Of a DNA stretch of 64,000 nucleotides, positions 35,037 through 44,567 are shown in pieces (position 1 is the first letter of the stretch; each line of letters opens with the position of its first letter). Source of the DNA: Verpa conica (taxonomy: Eukaryota; Ascomycota; Pezizomycetes; Pezizales; Morchellaceae); NCBI GenBank assembly GCA_033030425.1, contig JAUFSD010000011.1:1302001-1366000 (forward strand), written 5' to 3'. Under the pieces are notes generated by a model. It did not search any database and was not told the DNA's origin. It saw nothing but the letters and a program-made list of their open reading frames with translations. The position numbers were made by a program, and so were the translations under genes.

Positions 35037-37140
35037 CCAGTATATTCCTCTCTATCTTTCTTTGTGAATTTCCCTTGTTTAGCTATTTTCCCTTGGTCCA
35101 AAGCTTGCCATTTGTTGCAACATGATTATATATGCCCTACCGTACACACTAAGGCTTCAATGTTCTCCACTTTCTATTCCTTAAGTTAGCCATGTATTTA
35201 GCTCAAGCTACTTTAGTTATGAGTTTATGAGTTTTTATTTTCCCTATTTCATTTTTAGGTGGGAGGAGAGGGAAATTCATGGTGCTTATGAAAAAAAAAT
35301 TTAATTTACTACAGATGAGACTTTTCTCTTTTTCTTTTCGGTTTGCACTCTTGGTAGTAGAGAGTTATGTGAAATTACCAGTACTCACAACTACTTACAC
35401 GATTGTTATGTTTTACAAAAGATAGTATAGTATAGGCAGCTAGTCTCATTTCTACCCCTAGGTTTGCTTTGCTGCGTAGTACTATAGGGTCTGGTGCGCT
35501 TACTTCTAGCTCCGAGCTTGGCTAGTTCTTGTTTCGGCATATTTCGGGAATATTATGGCTCGGGGGCTCTCGGGAAATTTCTGGTACTTCTCGAAAGTAT
35601 TTCGGAGCTTTATTAACCTAGACTAAAGATACATAACTTCTTAATACCATATTTGCTATACAGTATAGTTGGGTATAATATGCTTACCCACGAGCTTTGA
35701 CTGGTTTTCGAGTATACTATTTTTCTCTGAGTCTTGTGGTAAGCAATTTTGGAGCTCAAAAAGGGCGCCTGAGCCCCTAGGGGCCTCCGAACGCTACGGA
35801 GGCTTTCGGGGGTGGCTCCGAGGCGTCTTAGGACTTTACTGTTCCAAACCCTATGGTGCTATAATATCACTCTATAAAGGCTTGGCTCCTGGTAGCACTG
35901 AGACCTGATTACGAGAGATATAACATGATGAATCATGATCGTCTAAGTTACGAGCCACAGGAGGCCCTTACATGGCAGGTTACGCATACCACGACATCAA
36001 AGCAAACCTAGGACTTGGCACCGGGTGATCGGTGGTGCCTCACAATCCTAGTACACGTTTTTAGATGGCTTAAGTATTTCACAGCTGTAATTCAGCAAAA
36101 TCCACATAGCGCATCTATATAATTATTTCTCCTAGCAAGCATAGCTGCGACAAAATTGATTACTCAGATCGGGTGTAACAGCCATGACCCCAACATTCAT
36201 ATGTAGGACCTGGTCACTCGCATATAGCAACACCCTAATATGATATCTTCCTTCTACACAACGCATACGTTTATATGGGTGGATGGTAAATAAACTATTA
36301 ATGTGATCTTCCTTTCACTCGATTCTTTGTTCTTATATATTATGACTGTATAATAATAATACTCAACTCAGGGCTTTAGTAGTTTGTAGGTGACCAGGTA
36401 GTTTTGTCCCCTACAATACTTTCCTATATATCTAGCGCAAAATCAAGACATTTCTGGTAGAGCAGACCAGAAATCCTTTCCTAGGCTTATAAAGATATTT
36501 TTATCAAAGACCTGAGTTTCTGGGTAACATTTCTTATTTCATTGTGGTATTTGGTTCAAGTTATAATTCGGGTAGTTAATTTCGTCCCAATTATTACCTC
36601 TCAACTACATATACCTCTCTCTACTAGTGTTAACCATAAGAGATTGCGGCATATAATCTGATTGGTGGCCTGAAGCTAAGCCTCGTTACCCTTATCGGTA
36701 TAAATATTGGGGAGCTCTGGATAAGGAAGCGCGATGCACTGCAGATCCTACTGCATTTGACATCAACAATCTAGGCCCCAGCCGTGGCGGCGGCTACCTA
36801 CAGGAGCTTTGTAGAATGATGGTTGCCTAAATTTAACACGTCATTGTATACTATCAAGTGGGTTGCCTGGAGATATCTACTTAAATACCCCTCCCAAAAG
36901 CTACTCTACTACAACCTGGCCGAAAAACTCACATACAGCTCAACTAGATCGTTTTTTTCAGTCTCTAGCATTAGTTACCAAGTGGTATATTGCCTTATCT
37001 TTTGTTAGCCATAAATGAAAACTAACACCCAGCAGACTTTCAAGCTCGCTTTTACCGATCGCGTGAAGTACCGTTCTAGATACCTGGAAGCGCTCTCATC
37101 ACCCTCCAACGGTTCACAACTAGGATATTCTTTGTTCAAG
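35037..37140. other. Spacer between the tandem GTPase genes
   Basis: It holds the second copy of the dispersed motif (36014-36036), a GC-rich imperfect hairpin (35764-35829), a single MITE-end relic (TTTTGTCCCCTACAATA at about 36400-36418), and duplicated promoter DNA (about 36650-37140). No gene is seen. Confidence 0.4.
36014..36036 (+). repeat. Dispersed repeat, copy 2 of 3
   Basis: CTTGGCACCGGGTGATCGGT, matching copies at 32609 and 38971. Confidence 0.4.
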
Positions 37141-38208
37141 ATGGGCAACAAAAACTCGGTAATTTTCTGTTTTCTCCGCTCCTGTTCATGCTTCTTCGCT
37201 GATACCCAATAGGTGATCCAAGGCCTAAGAGACGCCATGGGAAAGCTAGATTCAGAGAATAAGAAGATTAAAGAAGAGAAGAAGAAGCTGGAAAAGAGTT
37301 ATAAAGATGCCTTGGGTAAATTGAGTCATGAGAAGGAATTGAGAACATTGGAAGAGATGGCACGGAAAATGGAGGATGATGCGAGGAGGAGGGTTGAGGG
37401 GGATATACACTTACAGAAACAGGCAGAGGATAACTTAAAGAAAGGGATTACACTCAAATATCCCACCGGAGCTGAGATTCAGGCGATCAGAAAAATCCAC
37501 AACTACCAGGAAGGCAATTTACACTGCGCTATCACAGGTGTGTCCGGGAGTGGGAAGTCCTCGCTGGTTAATGCCTTCCTCGGTTACAAAAACAGCCACA
37601 GAAATGCGGCCAAGACTGGGACTATTGAAACGACCAACAAAATAACACGATATGATGATCCGGCCCGCGAAACGATATGCTGGTACGATGTCCCAGGCGC
37701 TGGCACTCTTAAGGTCCCCGATTGGCAATATTTCAACGACCAAGGCCTATACATCTTTAATATCATTATTATCACAGTAGATATCCGCTTTACCGAGACA
37801 GATATAGCACTCCTGCTCAACTGTAAGCGGTTTGGTATTCCCACGTTTGTTGTCCGCTCAAAGGCACATCAGAATATCCAGAACACTATGAATGATGATG
37901 AGGATGAGGATGAGGATGAGGATTGGGAGGTAGAAGATGAGGGTGACAGTGACGGTGACGATGAAAAAAGACGATATGAACGAGCTCGTGAGAAATATAT
38001 CAAGAGTACACGCCAGGAATTCGACTCTATTCTTGATAAAATCGGACTTGCTCAACAAAAAGTTTATATTGTGTCCAATGACGCCCTCCACAGCCTAGTC
38101 AAAGGAAAACCCTCAGCGAAGATTATCGATGAGGTGGAGCTCGTAGAAGATATCCTCAAGGCAGCAAACGAGAGAAATGAACAGAGTCGGGTTATAGCTA
38201 CTGATTAG
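37141..38208 (+). CDS. IRG-like dynamin-type GTPase with N-myristoylation signal, copy 2, 337 aa
   Basis: A micro-exon (37141-37158: MGNKNS) and a main exon (37213-38208) give 337 residues; the 54-nt intron has a clean GTAATT donor. The N-terminus again fits an N-myristoylation signal. A shorter coiled coil (about 7-80) precedes the GTPase: G1 GVSGSGKSS (115-123), TGTIETTNKITRY, G3 DVPGAG (about 166-171), WQYFNDQGLY. The G4 position reads SKAH (222-225). The acidic linker (about 230-258, mostly Asp/Glu) is shorter than in copy 1 and encoded by GATGAG-like repeats. A C-terminal region shared with copy 1 follows (QQKVYIVSND). Copy 1 lies 2.1 kb upstream on the same strand and the promoters are homologous, so this is a tandem duplication. 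Confidence 0.83.
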
Positions 38209-38970
38209 GATATTCATTCCTTCATCCCTTTGGATAATTTCTTTCTTTCTGGCTTTCTTTCCTTCCTTCCTTTTCTTCCAAGATTTCCTCCATTATGCCT
38301 TCCTTGACATTCATTACCATTTATTCATTAAGAGTGGGATCAATGCTTCACCACAAGCCCTTTATTAGTGCTCTAGCCCTCACCCCCTAGATTAGTAGTT
38401 ATTAACCCAAATATTTATTACTTATGAGCTTTCATATCTTATCTAGCGGGGGGAATGCTTTACTTAAGGCTTATCAGGTAGATTTTAGCTTAAATGTTTT
38501 TCCTTTAAAATTTTGACTTTCATAATGAGGGATTATGTACTTTATAACAATGTTCGCATGTTCTTCACCAGCCAGTTTCTCTAAGACTTCCCAGGTCCTA
38601 AAATAGTACTATTCCCGTGCATAGACGCTTTACCGGTAAGGATATTCCCCCTCTCCCGAGTCGGAATCACCCTCCACTACCCACTGCATTTATAGTCTTA
38701 AAGATTAGCTATAACTATAGCGATATGAGATGCCAAACAACCAAGAATCCAATTATCACTGAGAGTAAATTTCCCTCTCACTATTCATGCCGTTAAAAGT
38801 ATACAGAAAATCTATCGTAAGAAATACCGCCGGGCCACCGGTGAATTCGCATGTAAAGGTACCCCGACTCCAGTTACTTATAACTCACTAGATTCCATAT
38901 CTTACAATAAGTAGTACGATAGAAACTATTACAGTTCCTGTAGGTCCTGAGAGGTTGGGCCCTTGGCACG

Positions 38971-38995
38971 GCTTGGCACCGAGTGATCGATGATG
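38971..38995 (+). repeat. Dispersed repeat, copy 3 of 3
   Basis: GCTTGGCACCGAGTGATCGA, matching copies at 32609 and 36014. Confidence 0.4.
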
Positions 38996-39327
38996 ACCAT
39001 ATCGGGTTACTTCTACCTCCGTAGAGAAATCTACACGAAAAGTCCACCAATTCGATCCCCCACTACCTTCTTAAACTTCTCAAGGTCGGCCAAACTCCAG
39101 ACTTCCTCCCAGGGATTAGAGAATAACTTAAGGGTTGTGAGGGGGAGAGGAGGGTGGCATGCCATAAGGTTCTCGCCCCAAATTCACGCGAGTGGTGTAA
39201 GGTGGTTTTATAATGGGATTACTACACACAGGAGAATCATCTTCCCTCGTTTTAGTTTTATTTACCCGTACTTCTTTTCTTCTGCACAGTGTAGAGTAGA
39301 GGTGTAGCGATTTGTGAAGTGGGGGTA

Positions 39328-39531
39328 TTGTAGGGGGACAAAAGTAGCCACGCATTTACGTAGCAACACCTCATATTCGGGCCGGCTTCCACTAGAGATT
39401 TCACAGACACAATCGACAGTAAAATGAAAGGTAGTATATCAATGCTTTTATACTATCTATCCTCAATTAGAGTGGTATGGGGTGGTCGACTTGGTTGCTA
39501 CGGATACGTGGTTATTTTTGTCCCTCTACAA
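39328..39531. mobile_element. MITE of 204 bp, TA-flanked, TTGT family
   Basis: Inverted ends TTGTAGGGGGACAAAAGTAG (39328) and its imperfect inverse ending CTCTACAA (39531), about 40 bp each, both running on to a GTAGCAAC-like inner end. TA lies on both sides (39326-39327 and 39532-39533). No coding capacity. Confidence 0.65.
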
Positions 39532-41083
39532 TATGTTCTTCTGTGAGTACTGTAGTAGCACGGAAACACGAAGAGAACTTTGACTCTGGAGGTATCTAGT
39601 CTTTGAGAAGAACGTACCGGTTATCAGTAGAAAACTGATACGTCTGCCTTTATAAAACAGTCGCTTCCATAAACTGATCACCATTGCTAAAACAGTTTAC
39701 TATATACTTTAGCCGAAAGGCTCCATTAATTCATTCAGCATTTTATTATCCCTCAAGAAATGATAAAACAACAACGTAGATCTCTCTATGGTAGCACTGA
39801 AGTCCCTGATTAAAGTACTAGTGAAAATGAAAGTTCCGTTCTTTGTAAAGTATAATACATTTTATTTAAATGTTTACTGGAACGCTAGCCCTATACGCAC
39901 ATTATATGCTCGGTTATATATTGGTGAGAATGATGGACATTACGAAAAAGCGCGGGATATAAACACCTCTTTTCTCGACTCCTGAGCTACATAATAAAGT
40001 TAAGGCTTAGTAAATGCTATTTCTGCCTTCATCTTCACAATCGCAGCGCTGACTACAAATTATTTAAAATCTCGCCTAATATTAACATAAAAACAACTCC
40101 GTTTGACTAATATTTAGAGAGCCTTTCTTCTCATTGGATGCTGAGTCCAACTACTAGAGTCAAGCCGCATGTGGGCCCCGGTATGTGCTGCTGTGGTCGG
40201 CAACGAGCTCCTTTCCTCCCCATCATGTAATCCATAAACATACCCGACGTCGCTGTCTATCAGCACAAAGCAGGCTATGAGCTCCACTTTACCCTAAATT
40301 TCCAGGACCTAGGATCAACCCCGCTGATCCCTAGAGGCAACCTTAGATTGTTTCATGATTTCGGATATGCGACCGTCATTAACCTTACATCATCTAAGGT
40401 GGTGTCCCCCTGAAAATAGATAAGCTTTTCTATCTTATCAGATCACACCCCTGTCGCTTGCCTCAGCCCCCTTCTCGAACGTGCTGTTTGGGTAAGACAT
40501 GACACAGACGCTGCTCTTTGACGTAGACAACCCTAACCCAGTTCCCAAACCTCGAGTCTCGAACCCCTCGAACCCCAGACCACATGGTATACGGACTCGA
40601 TAGGGCGTGTTCTATTTACCGACCCGTGTCCCCTTTCCAAAGATAAACCCCTGCCAGAATGTAAAGAACACGACCTGAAACACACCCAAGCCGGAACACC
40701 GCCGCAGCATCCTCCGCAATTTTATTTATGGGGTGGTACTTGTGTTCCCCTGTTGATCCGGGACTAGTGTTCCAATGCGGTTCACATTGCTTTTGTGCTT
40801 TTTGATAACCTCCTTTTCTCTTTCTCGTGTGCTGTTTTCTGCTTTGCTGTCAGGTTTCTTTTCGAGACTGTCATTCATTTTTTCTTTCCCCCCCCCTTAC
40901 CCACTTGGTGCTATTCAAAGTCAAACCAGTAAACCGTCTTCGTTATCGTCACTCCTTTAACCTCCACTTTTATACGTACCACACAGTCCCTCCACGTGCC
41001 CAATCACTAACCGCCCTACCACGTCCTCCATTGAGAAACAGCCCCGAACGAACTCTCGACCCTACAAAAAAAAAAACGACGAT

Positions 41084-41218
41084 ATGGAACAAAAACAGCA
41101 ACTCGCCATTATCCTTGCCTGCCTAGTTATATTCATCATTCTTTTGATCCTCATCTTGTGCTTAATCCGGAGGCAAAAGGCATCAGCAGGTGGGACATTC
41201 ATGAGCCTACCTGGCTAA
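41084..41218 (+). CDS. Single-pass membrane microprotein, 44 aa
   Basis: The frame MEQKQQLAII... has one transmembrane helix of about 22 residues made mostly of Leu/Ile (LACLVIFIILLILILCLI), followed by a basic stop-transfer patch (RRQK) and a short tail ending SLPG. The start context is good (CGATATGG) after a pyrimidine- and A-rich leader. The composition is too biased for chance. No family is recognised. A second single-pass protein lies convergently at 41965-42456, with a similar order (short N-terminus, helix, basic patch). Confidence 0.45.
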   Translation: MEQKQQLAIILACLVIFIILLILILCLIRRQKASAGGTFMSLPG

Positions 41219-41964
41219 GAGAACACTGGTTAACCATGAGGGAGATAGGCAAGAAGGGAAAGAGCGAGGAGCAAATACGGGAGTGTTGATTGGTTTTTGA
41301 TTGCGGGGTGATTTTTTGTCTTTATTTTCATGTGGAGGAGCGGACTGGAACCGGTATAGTCTGTGGAGGATAGTAATAGGGCTTGCTATTGGTGGAGGCT
41401 TTTTGGATGATATTCCTTACGGCGGGATAGAGTCAATATCACAACATCTACTGCGAAGGACACACCAAGCCAAAATCAGCTTCGTCTTAACAACGGCCTA
41501 GAGGGGAAAGAAGGGTGGGAGAACTTACCATCGACCCCCTCTCTTTGGCCCCTCATGTCTTACTCTTTTCCGATCGCTATTTCTCCAAGGTCCTGAGGAC
41601 AACTTTATTTCGGTCCGGTTTACTGGCTATACCTAATTCTTATCAACAATTTCTTGGCTTTTTCGGCTCGACCATTTCTCTTAAATTCTCGGTTATCATC
41701 TTCGGCTGGCGTCCGGTTGTTTTCTTCGGGTTGATTTTTGTTAGTCTTTTGTGGGAAGGGAGTGAGTTTTGGTTTGTGGGATTTATAGTAGGGGGGGAAT
41801 CGGTTAATCAGATATGGACTTGACTTTTTATATATTCCCTTGTATTTCGTCAACTCATTCTTATCATCACCTGTGACACTGTAAATACATCCCATGTCAT
41901 GATTCCCTCGCTGACTGATACAAACCATTTGCCTTATCAACACTGGTCCTAGACCTCCCTTCCC
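41219..41964. other. Spacer between two convergent small membrane-protein genes
   Basis: The frames at 41301-41501 and 41515-41823 are hydrophobic but unsupported. This is probably 3' untranslated and intergenic DNA. Confidence 0.35.
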
Positions 41965-42456
41965 TCAACCCTTTCTTGTTGTACGCCTTCCTTTAGACCT
42001 CTTCCAATCTAGATTAGCTCCCGTAATTTGCCCCAGCCCATGATCGAGAATATTATTGGCGATAAGCTCCAATTCTCCGGCTTGTATGCCGCTACCTTCC
42101 ATTTTCACAGTGACTCCATCCACACCATTCACCCCTTCATTCTTCTCGCCCCCTCCGTTAAGATCCCTCCTCCCATAAACCCCACCGGTAGAGATCTCTC
42201 CTCCTACCGACCTCCTATTCCCCTTCTCTCTATTAACCACCCTACCAGGAGCCCAGAACTCGTGCAGTTTCCCGTAGCCACCTCTTATTTTCCTCTTCTG
42301 AAGCTGCTTACCACCGTGATGCCCTACCCTATCTATTCCCATCCCCGCACGCTTAAAAAATCCGTAAGCGAGGAATAGACAAAAAGACAAGATAACTGCT
42401 AAGAGCGAGAGCTGCACCCAGTGTGGGGTACTGCTGGTGATATATATCTGGATCAT
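41965..42456 (-). CDS. Single-pass membrane protein with glycine-rich tail, 163 aa
   Basis: The first 15 residues are polar, then a hydrophobic helix (about 16-35, QLSLLAVILSFCLFLAYGFF) and a basic patch (KRAG) point to type I/III topology with a soluble tail. The tail (about 40-163) is Gly/Arg/Lys-rich (KRKIRGGYGK, GGEISTGGVYGRRDLNGGGEK) and probably disordered. It has no known domain. A 116-codon frame on the opposite strand (42028-42378) is Pro/Leu-rich and most likely a shadow. Confidence 0.45.
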   Translation of the reverse strand: MIQIYITSSTPHWVQLSLLAVILSFCLFLAYGFFKRAGMGIDRVGHHGGKQLQKRKIRGGYGKLHEFWAPGRVVNREKGNRRSVGGEISTGGVYGRRDLNGGGEKNEGVNGVDGVTVKMEGSGIQAGELELIANNILDHGLGQITGANLDWKRSKGRRTTRKG

Positions 42457-43601
42457 ATTTGATGAATTCTTGATGAATGTGGGGTGATGACGGTAAGTTA
42501 GTTGACGATGGATAACGTTTATGGGGAGGTGGTGGGGTAGCGAGCTAAGCCAGTGGTGCTCCCAAGACTGCGCTTGTCAGCACGTTTCTAGTCCGGGAGC
42601 GTAGCTTCTATATTGTCTTAAACCATATGGGAGTTGCTACTACCGGATTAGTGGCATCATGACTCACCTGACTCTTGAAGCGTTTGAGCTTGGAGGCCTT
42701 GAGAGCTTGGTTAGTAGTTAGGTACGGAGTTTATCTGATGGTGATAATAAATTATGCTCTTGATCGAAGGGCCCTAATTCGGTAGAGATATGACGAGTGA
42801 TAATCCATGACCGGAGCTCGGCAATTTTCTTTATCCGTTTCATCTCGGCAGACCAAGATTTGGGATAAGGCCTTTGTCAAATGCCGACTGAGATAAATTT
42901 ATGTTACCTAGTGGTCCTCTAGCTATGAGTGGTATTGTATTGATACTTTTTCTGGTGTTGATAAGCGATTATAAAGGTATCTGCTTTAATGTATCTAGGC
43001 AATGTATAACCCTGGCTAGTCCGCCTATTCGTAAAGGTTTTTAAAAAAGCCTATTCGTTTGTTCATGTATGTCTTACACTTATAGCTGAATTCGTATCGT
43101 TTGTCTCATCTACTTGTTCTGTCGTCAACGCTGGTGGATAAGGGCCATTAATGAGTAGAATAGAAAAACTCCGCGAGTCTCTTACTAAGGTTTCTACAGC
43201 ATGCGGTGGTATTTTAATATTATGTAAATGCCGACTGTCAGCGGAAGCTATCCGACCAGAGTATATTAACACTTGTTTGATCGTTCGAGTCTGCTCAGAA
43301 TTAGATTTGAAACTATTGAATGCATTTCTAGTGGAGCTTCTTGACTAGTATCTAGGGTAGAAACTGTTGACTACATGAAAGTTTGCTCTATAACGAGATC
43401 ACTTGAGTCTAATAAACCTATTTCATTGGGTAAACTCTTGAAAACCCGTCGACCTGTGTCTAATTCAAAGTTAGAAAAAACGCAAGCCATCTAGTTTGTT
43501 CCAGTGCCATAAATACTGCTTTGACATTCCGTGCTCCTTCTCTCAATAACCCACAGCCTTCTGTACTCTACTGACCCCAAACACAGAAATAGCAACCCAT
43601 A
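42457..43601. other. Gene-free stretch upstream of the J-domain gene
   Basis: AT-rich, with short frames only. The last 100 bases are CA-rich and form the likely leader of the gene at 43602. Confidence 0.4.
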
Positions 43602-44567
43602 ATGTGCCGATACTTCGAAAAGCATTACAAATGCAGCCACGTATGGGCATACAGCAAGCCCACATCGACTAGGTGCAAGAGCCACAAATGCCCACCAAGC
43701 CTCTGCGACCAAAAAACCATAATTATCGCCCCGGAGAGAGTATGCGGTGACTGCCGGGATAGCCCCCCCCAGCAACATAGACCAAACCATCATGACAGTT
43801 CCCGAGAGCGGTACAGCGAACCTCCGGGAGCCAACCACCCTCGACAACATAGACAAAACCATCACAACAGCTCCCGGGAGCAGTACAGCGAACCTCCGCG
43901 AGCCCACCACCCCCGACAACATAGACAACACCACCACGACAGCTCCCGGGAGCGGTACAACGAACCTCCGGGAGCCAACCGCCCACCCCCGGTACCAACC
44001 TTCCACTCCTTCGGCTCCGCAGGAGTAGGAATCAAAATCAACTATAGTAACCAGCCCCCCGACAGCGAGGACCCCGTCCCAGTCTTCGGCCTTCCCAGAC
44101 GCCCCACCGGAAACCAACCAAGAACTCACCACTCTAGGACTCAGTATGCCCATTTCGAGAATATGTCAGAGAGTCCGAATCGTCCTCCAGAACCCCCACA
44201 GCATTCTGTCCCCCCGCCCCCGCCCCACAGTCATAGAAATGAGCGACCAGAAACCCCTCGGCCCCCTCGACCTCTTCAACCCCCTCAACCCCCTCAATCA
44301 TCTCGACCCCCTCAACCCCCTCGACACCGCCATAAACCCAAACCCCAACCAGTGCCTACGTACCCCACATACCCAGACCCATGGCAGACACTCGGGGTTC
44401 AGCAAGGAGCGACTGAAGCTGTGGTAAAGAGCGCGTATAGGAAGTTGGTGCTGCAGTGCCATCCGGATAAAACAACCCACCTTAGTCCAGAGGAGCGTGA
44501 TGTGAAGCAAATGATGTTTTTGGAGGTTCAGGGGGCTTATGATTTACTGACGGAGGGGAGGGTATGA
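43602..44567 (+). CDS. J-domain protein with N-terminal Cys motif and coding minisatellite, 321 aa
   Basis: Residues 1-52 contain a Cys/His-rich motif (MCRYFEKHYKCSH, then C-x5-C-x4-C and CGDC) that probably binds zinc and is seen at the N-terminus of many small fungal proteins. Residues 57-128 are three tandem 24-residue repeats (72 bp each) with the core SSRERYSEPPGA. A Pro-rich region (about 190-255) carries runs such as PPQPPQSS. The C-terminus (about 258-321) is a J-domain: DPWQTLGV, KSAYRKLVLQCHPDKT with HPD at 287-289, then VQGAYDLLTE. J-domains stimulate Hsp70 ATPase. The architecture (zinc motif, repeats, J) is unusual. Large open frames on the other strand come from the GC-rich repeats. 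Confidence 0.78.
   Translation: MCRYFEKHYKCSHVWAYSKPTSTRCKSHKCPPSLCDQKTIIIAPERVCGDCRDSPPQQHRPNHHDSSRERYSEPPGANHPRQHRQNHHNSSREQYSEPPRAHHPRQHRQHHHDSSRERYNEPPGANRPPPVPTFHSFGSAGVGIKINYSNQPPDSEDPVPVFGLPRRPTGNQPRTHHSRTQYAHFENMSESPNRPPEPPQHSVPPPPPHSHRNERPETPRPPRPLQPPQPPQSSRPPQPPRHRHKPKPQPVPTYPTYPDPWQTLGVQQGATEAVVKSAYRKLVLQCHPDKTTHLSPEERDVKQMMFLEVQGAYDLLTEGRV
43773..43988 (+). repeat. 72-bp coding minisatellite, three units
   Basis: Three head-to-tail units of 72 bp inside the J-domain gene, each starting near CAACATAGAC and containing the AGCTCCCGGGAGC-type palindrome. The length is a multiple of three, so copy-number change keeps the frame. Confidence 0.7.

Larger units (their letters stand above)
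38209..41083. other. Gene-free tract with a MITE
   Basis: Downstream of the second GTPase there is a CTTT/CCTT-rich run (38238-38282), the third copy of the dispersed motif (38971-38995) and a 204-bp MITE (39328-39531). The remaining AT-rich DNA shows no supported gene. Confidence 0.4.

Noticed and set aside
35764..35829. GC-rich imperfect hairpin
   Set aside because: Pairing is interrupted and no flanking duplication is seen; not enough to call an element.
43491..44153. Large minus-strand frame (220 aa) opposite the J-domain gene
   Set aside because: It mirrors the 72-bp repeats on the other strand; low complexity, no motif.
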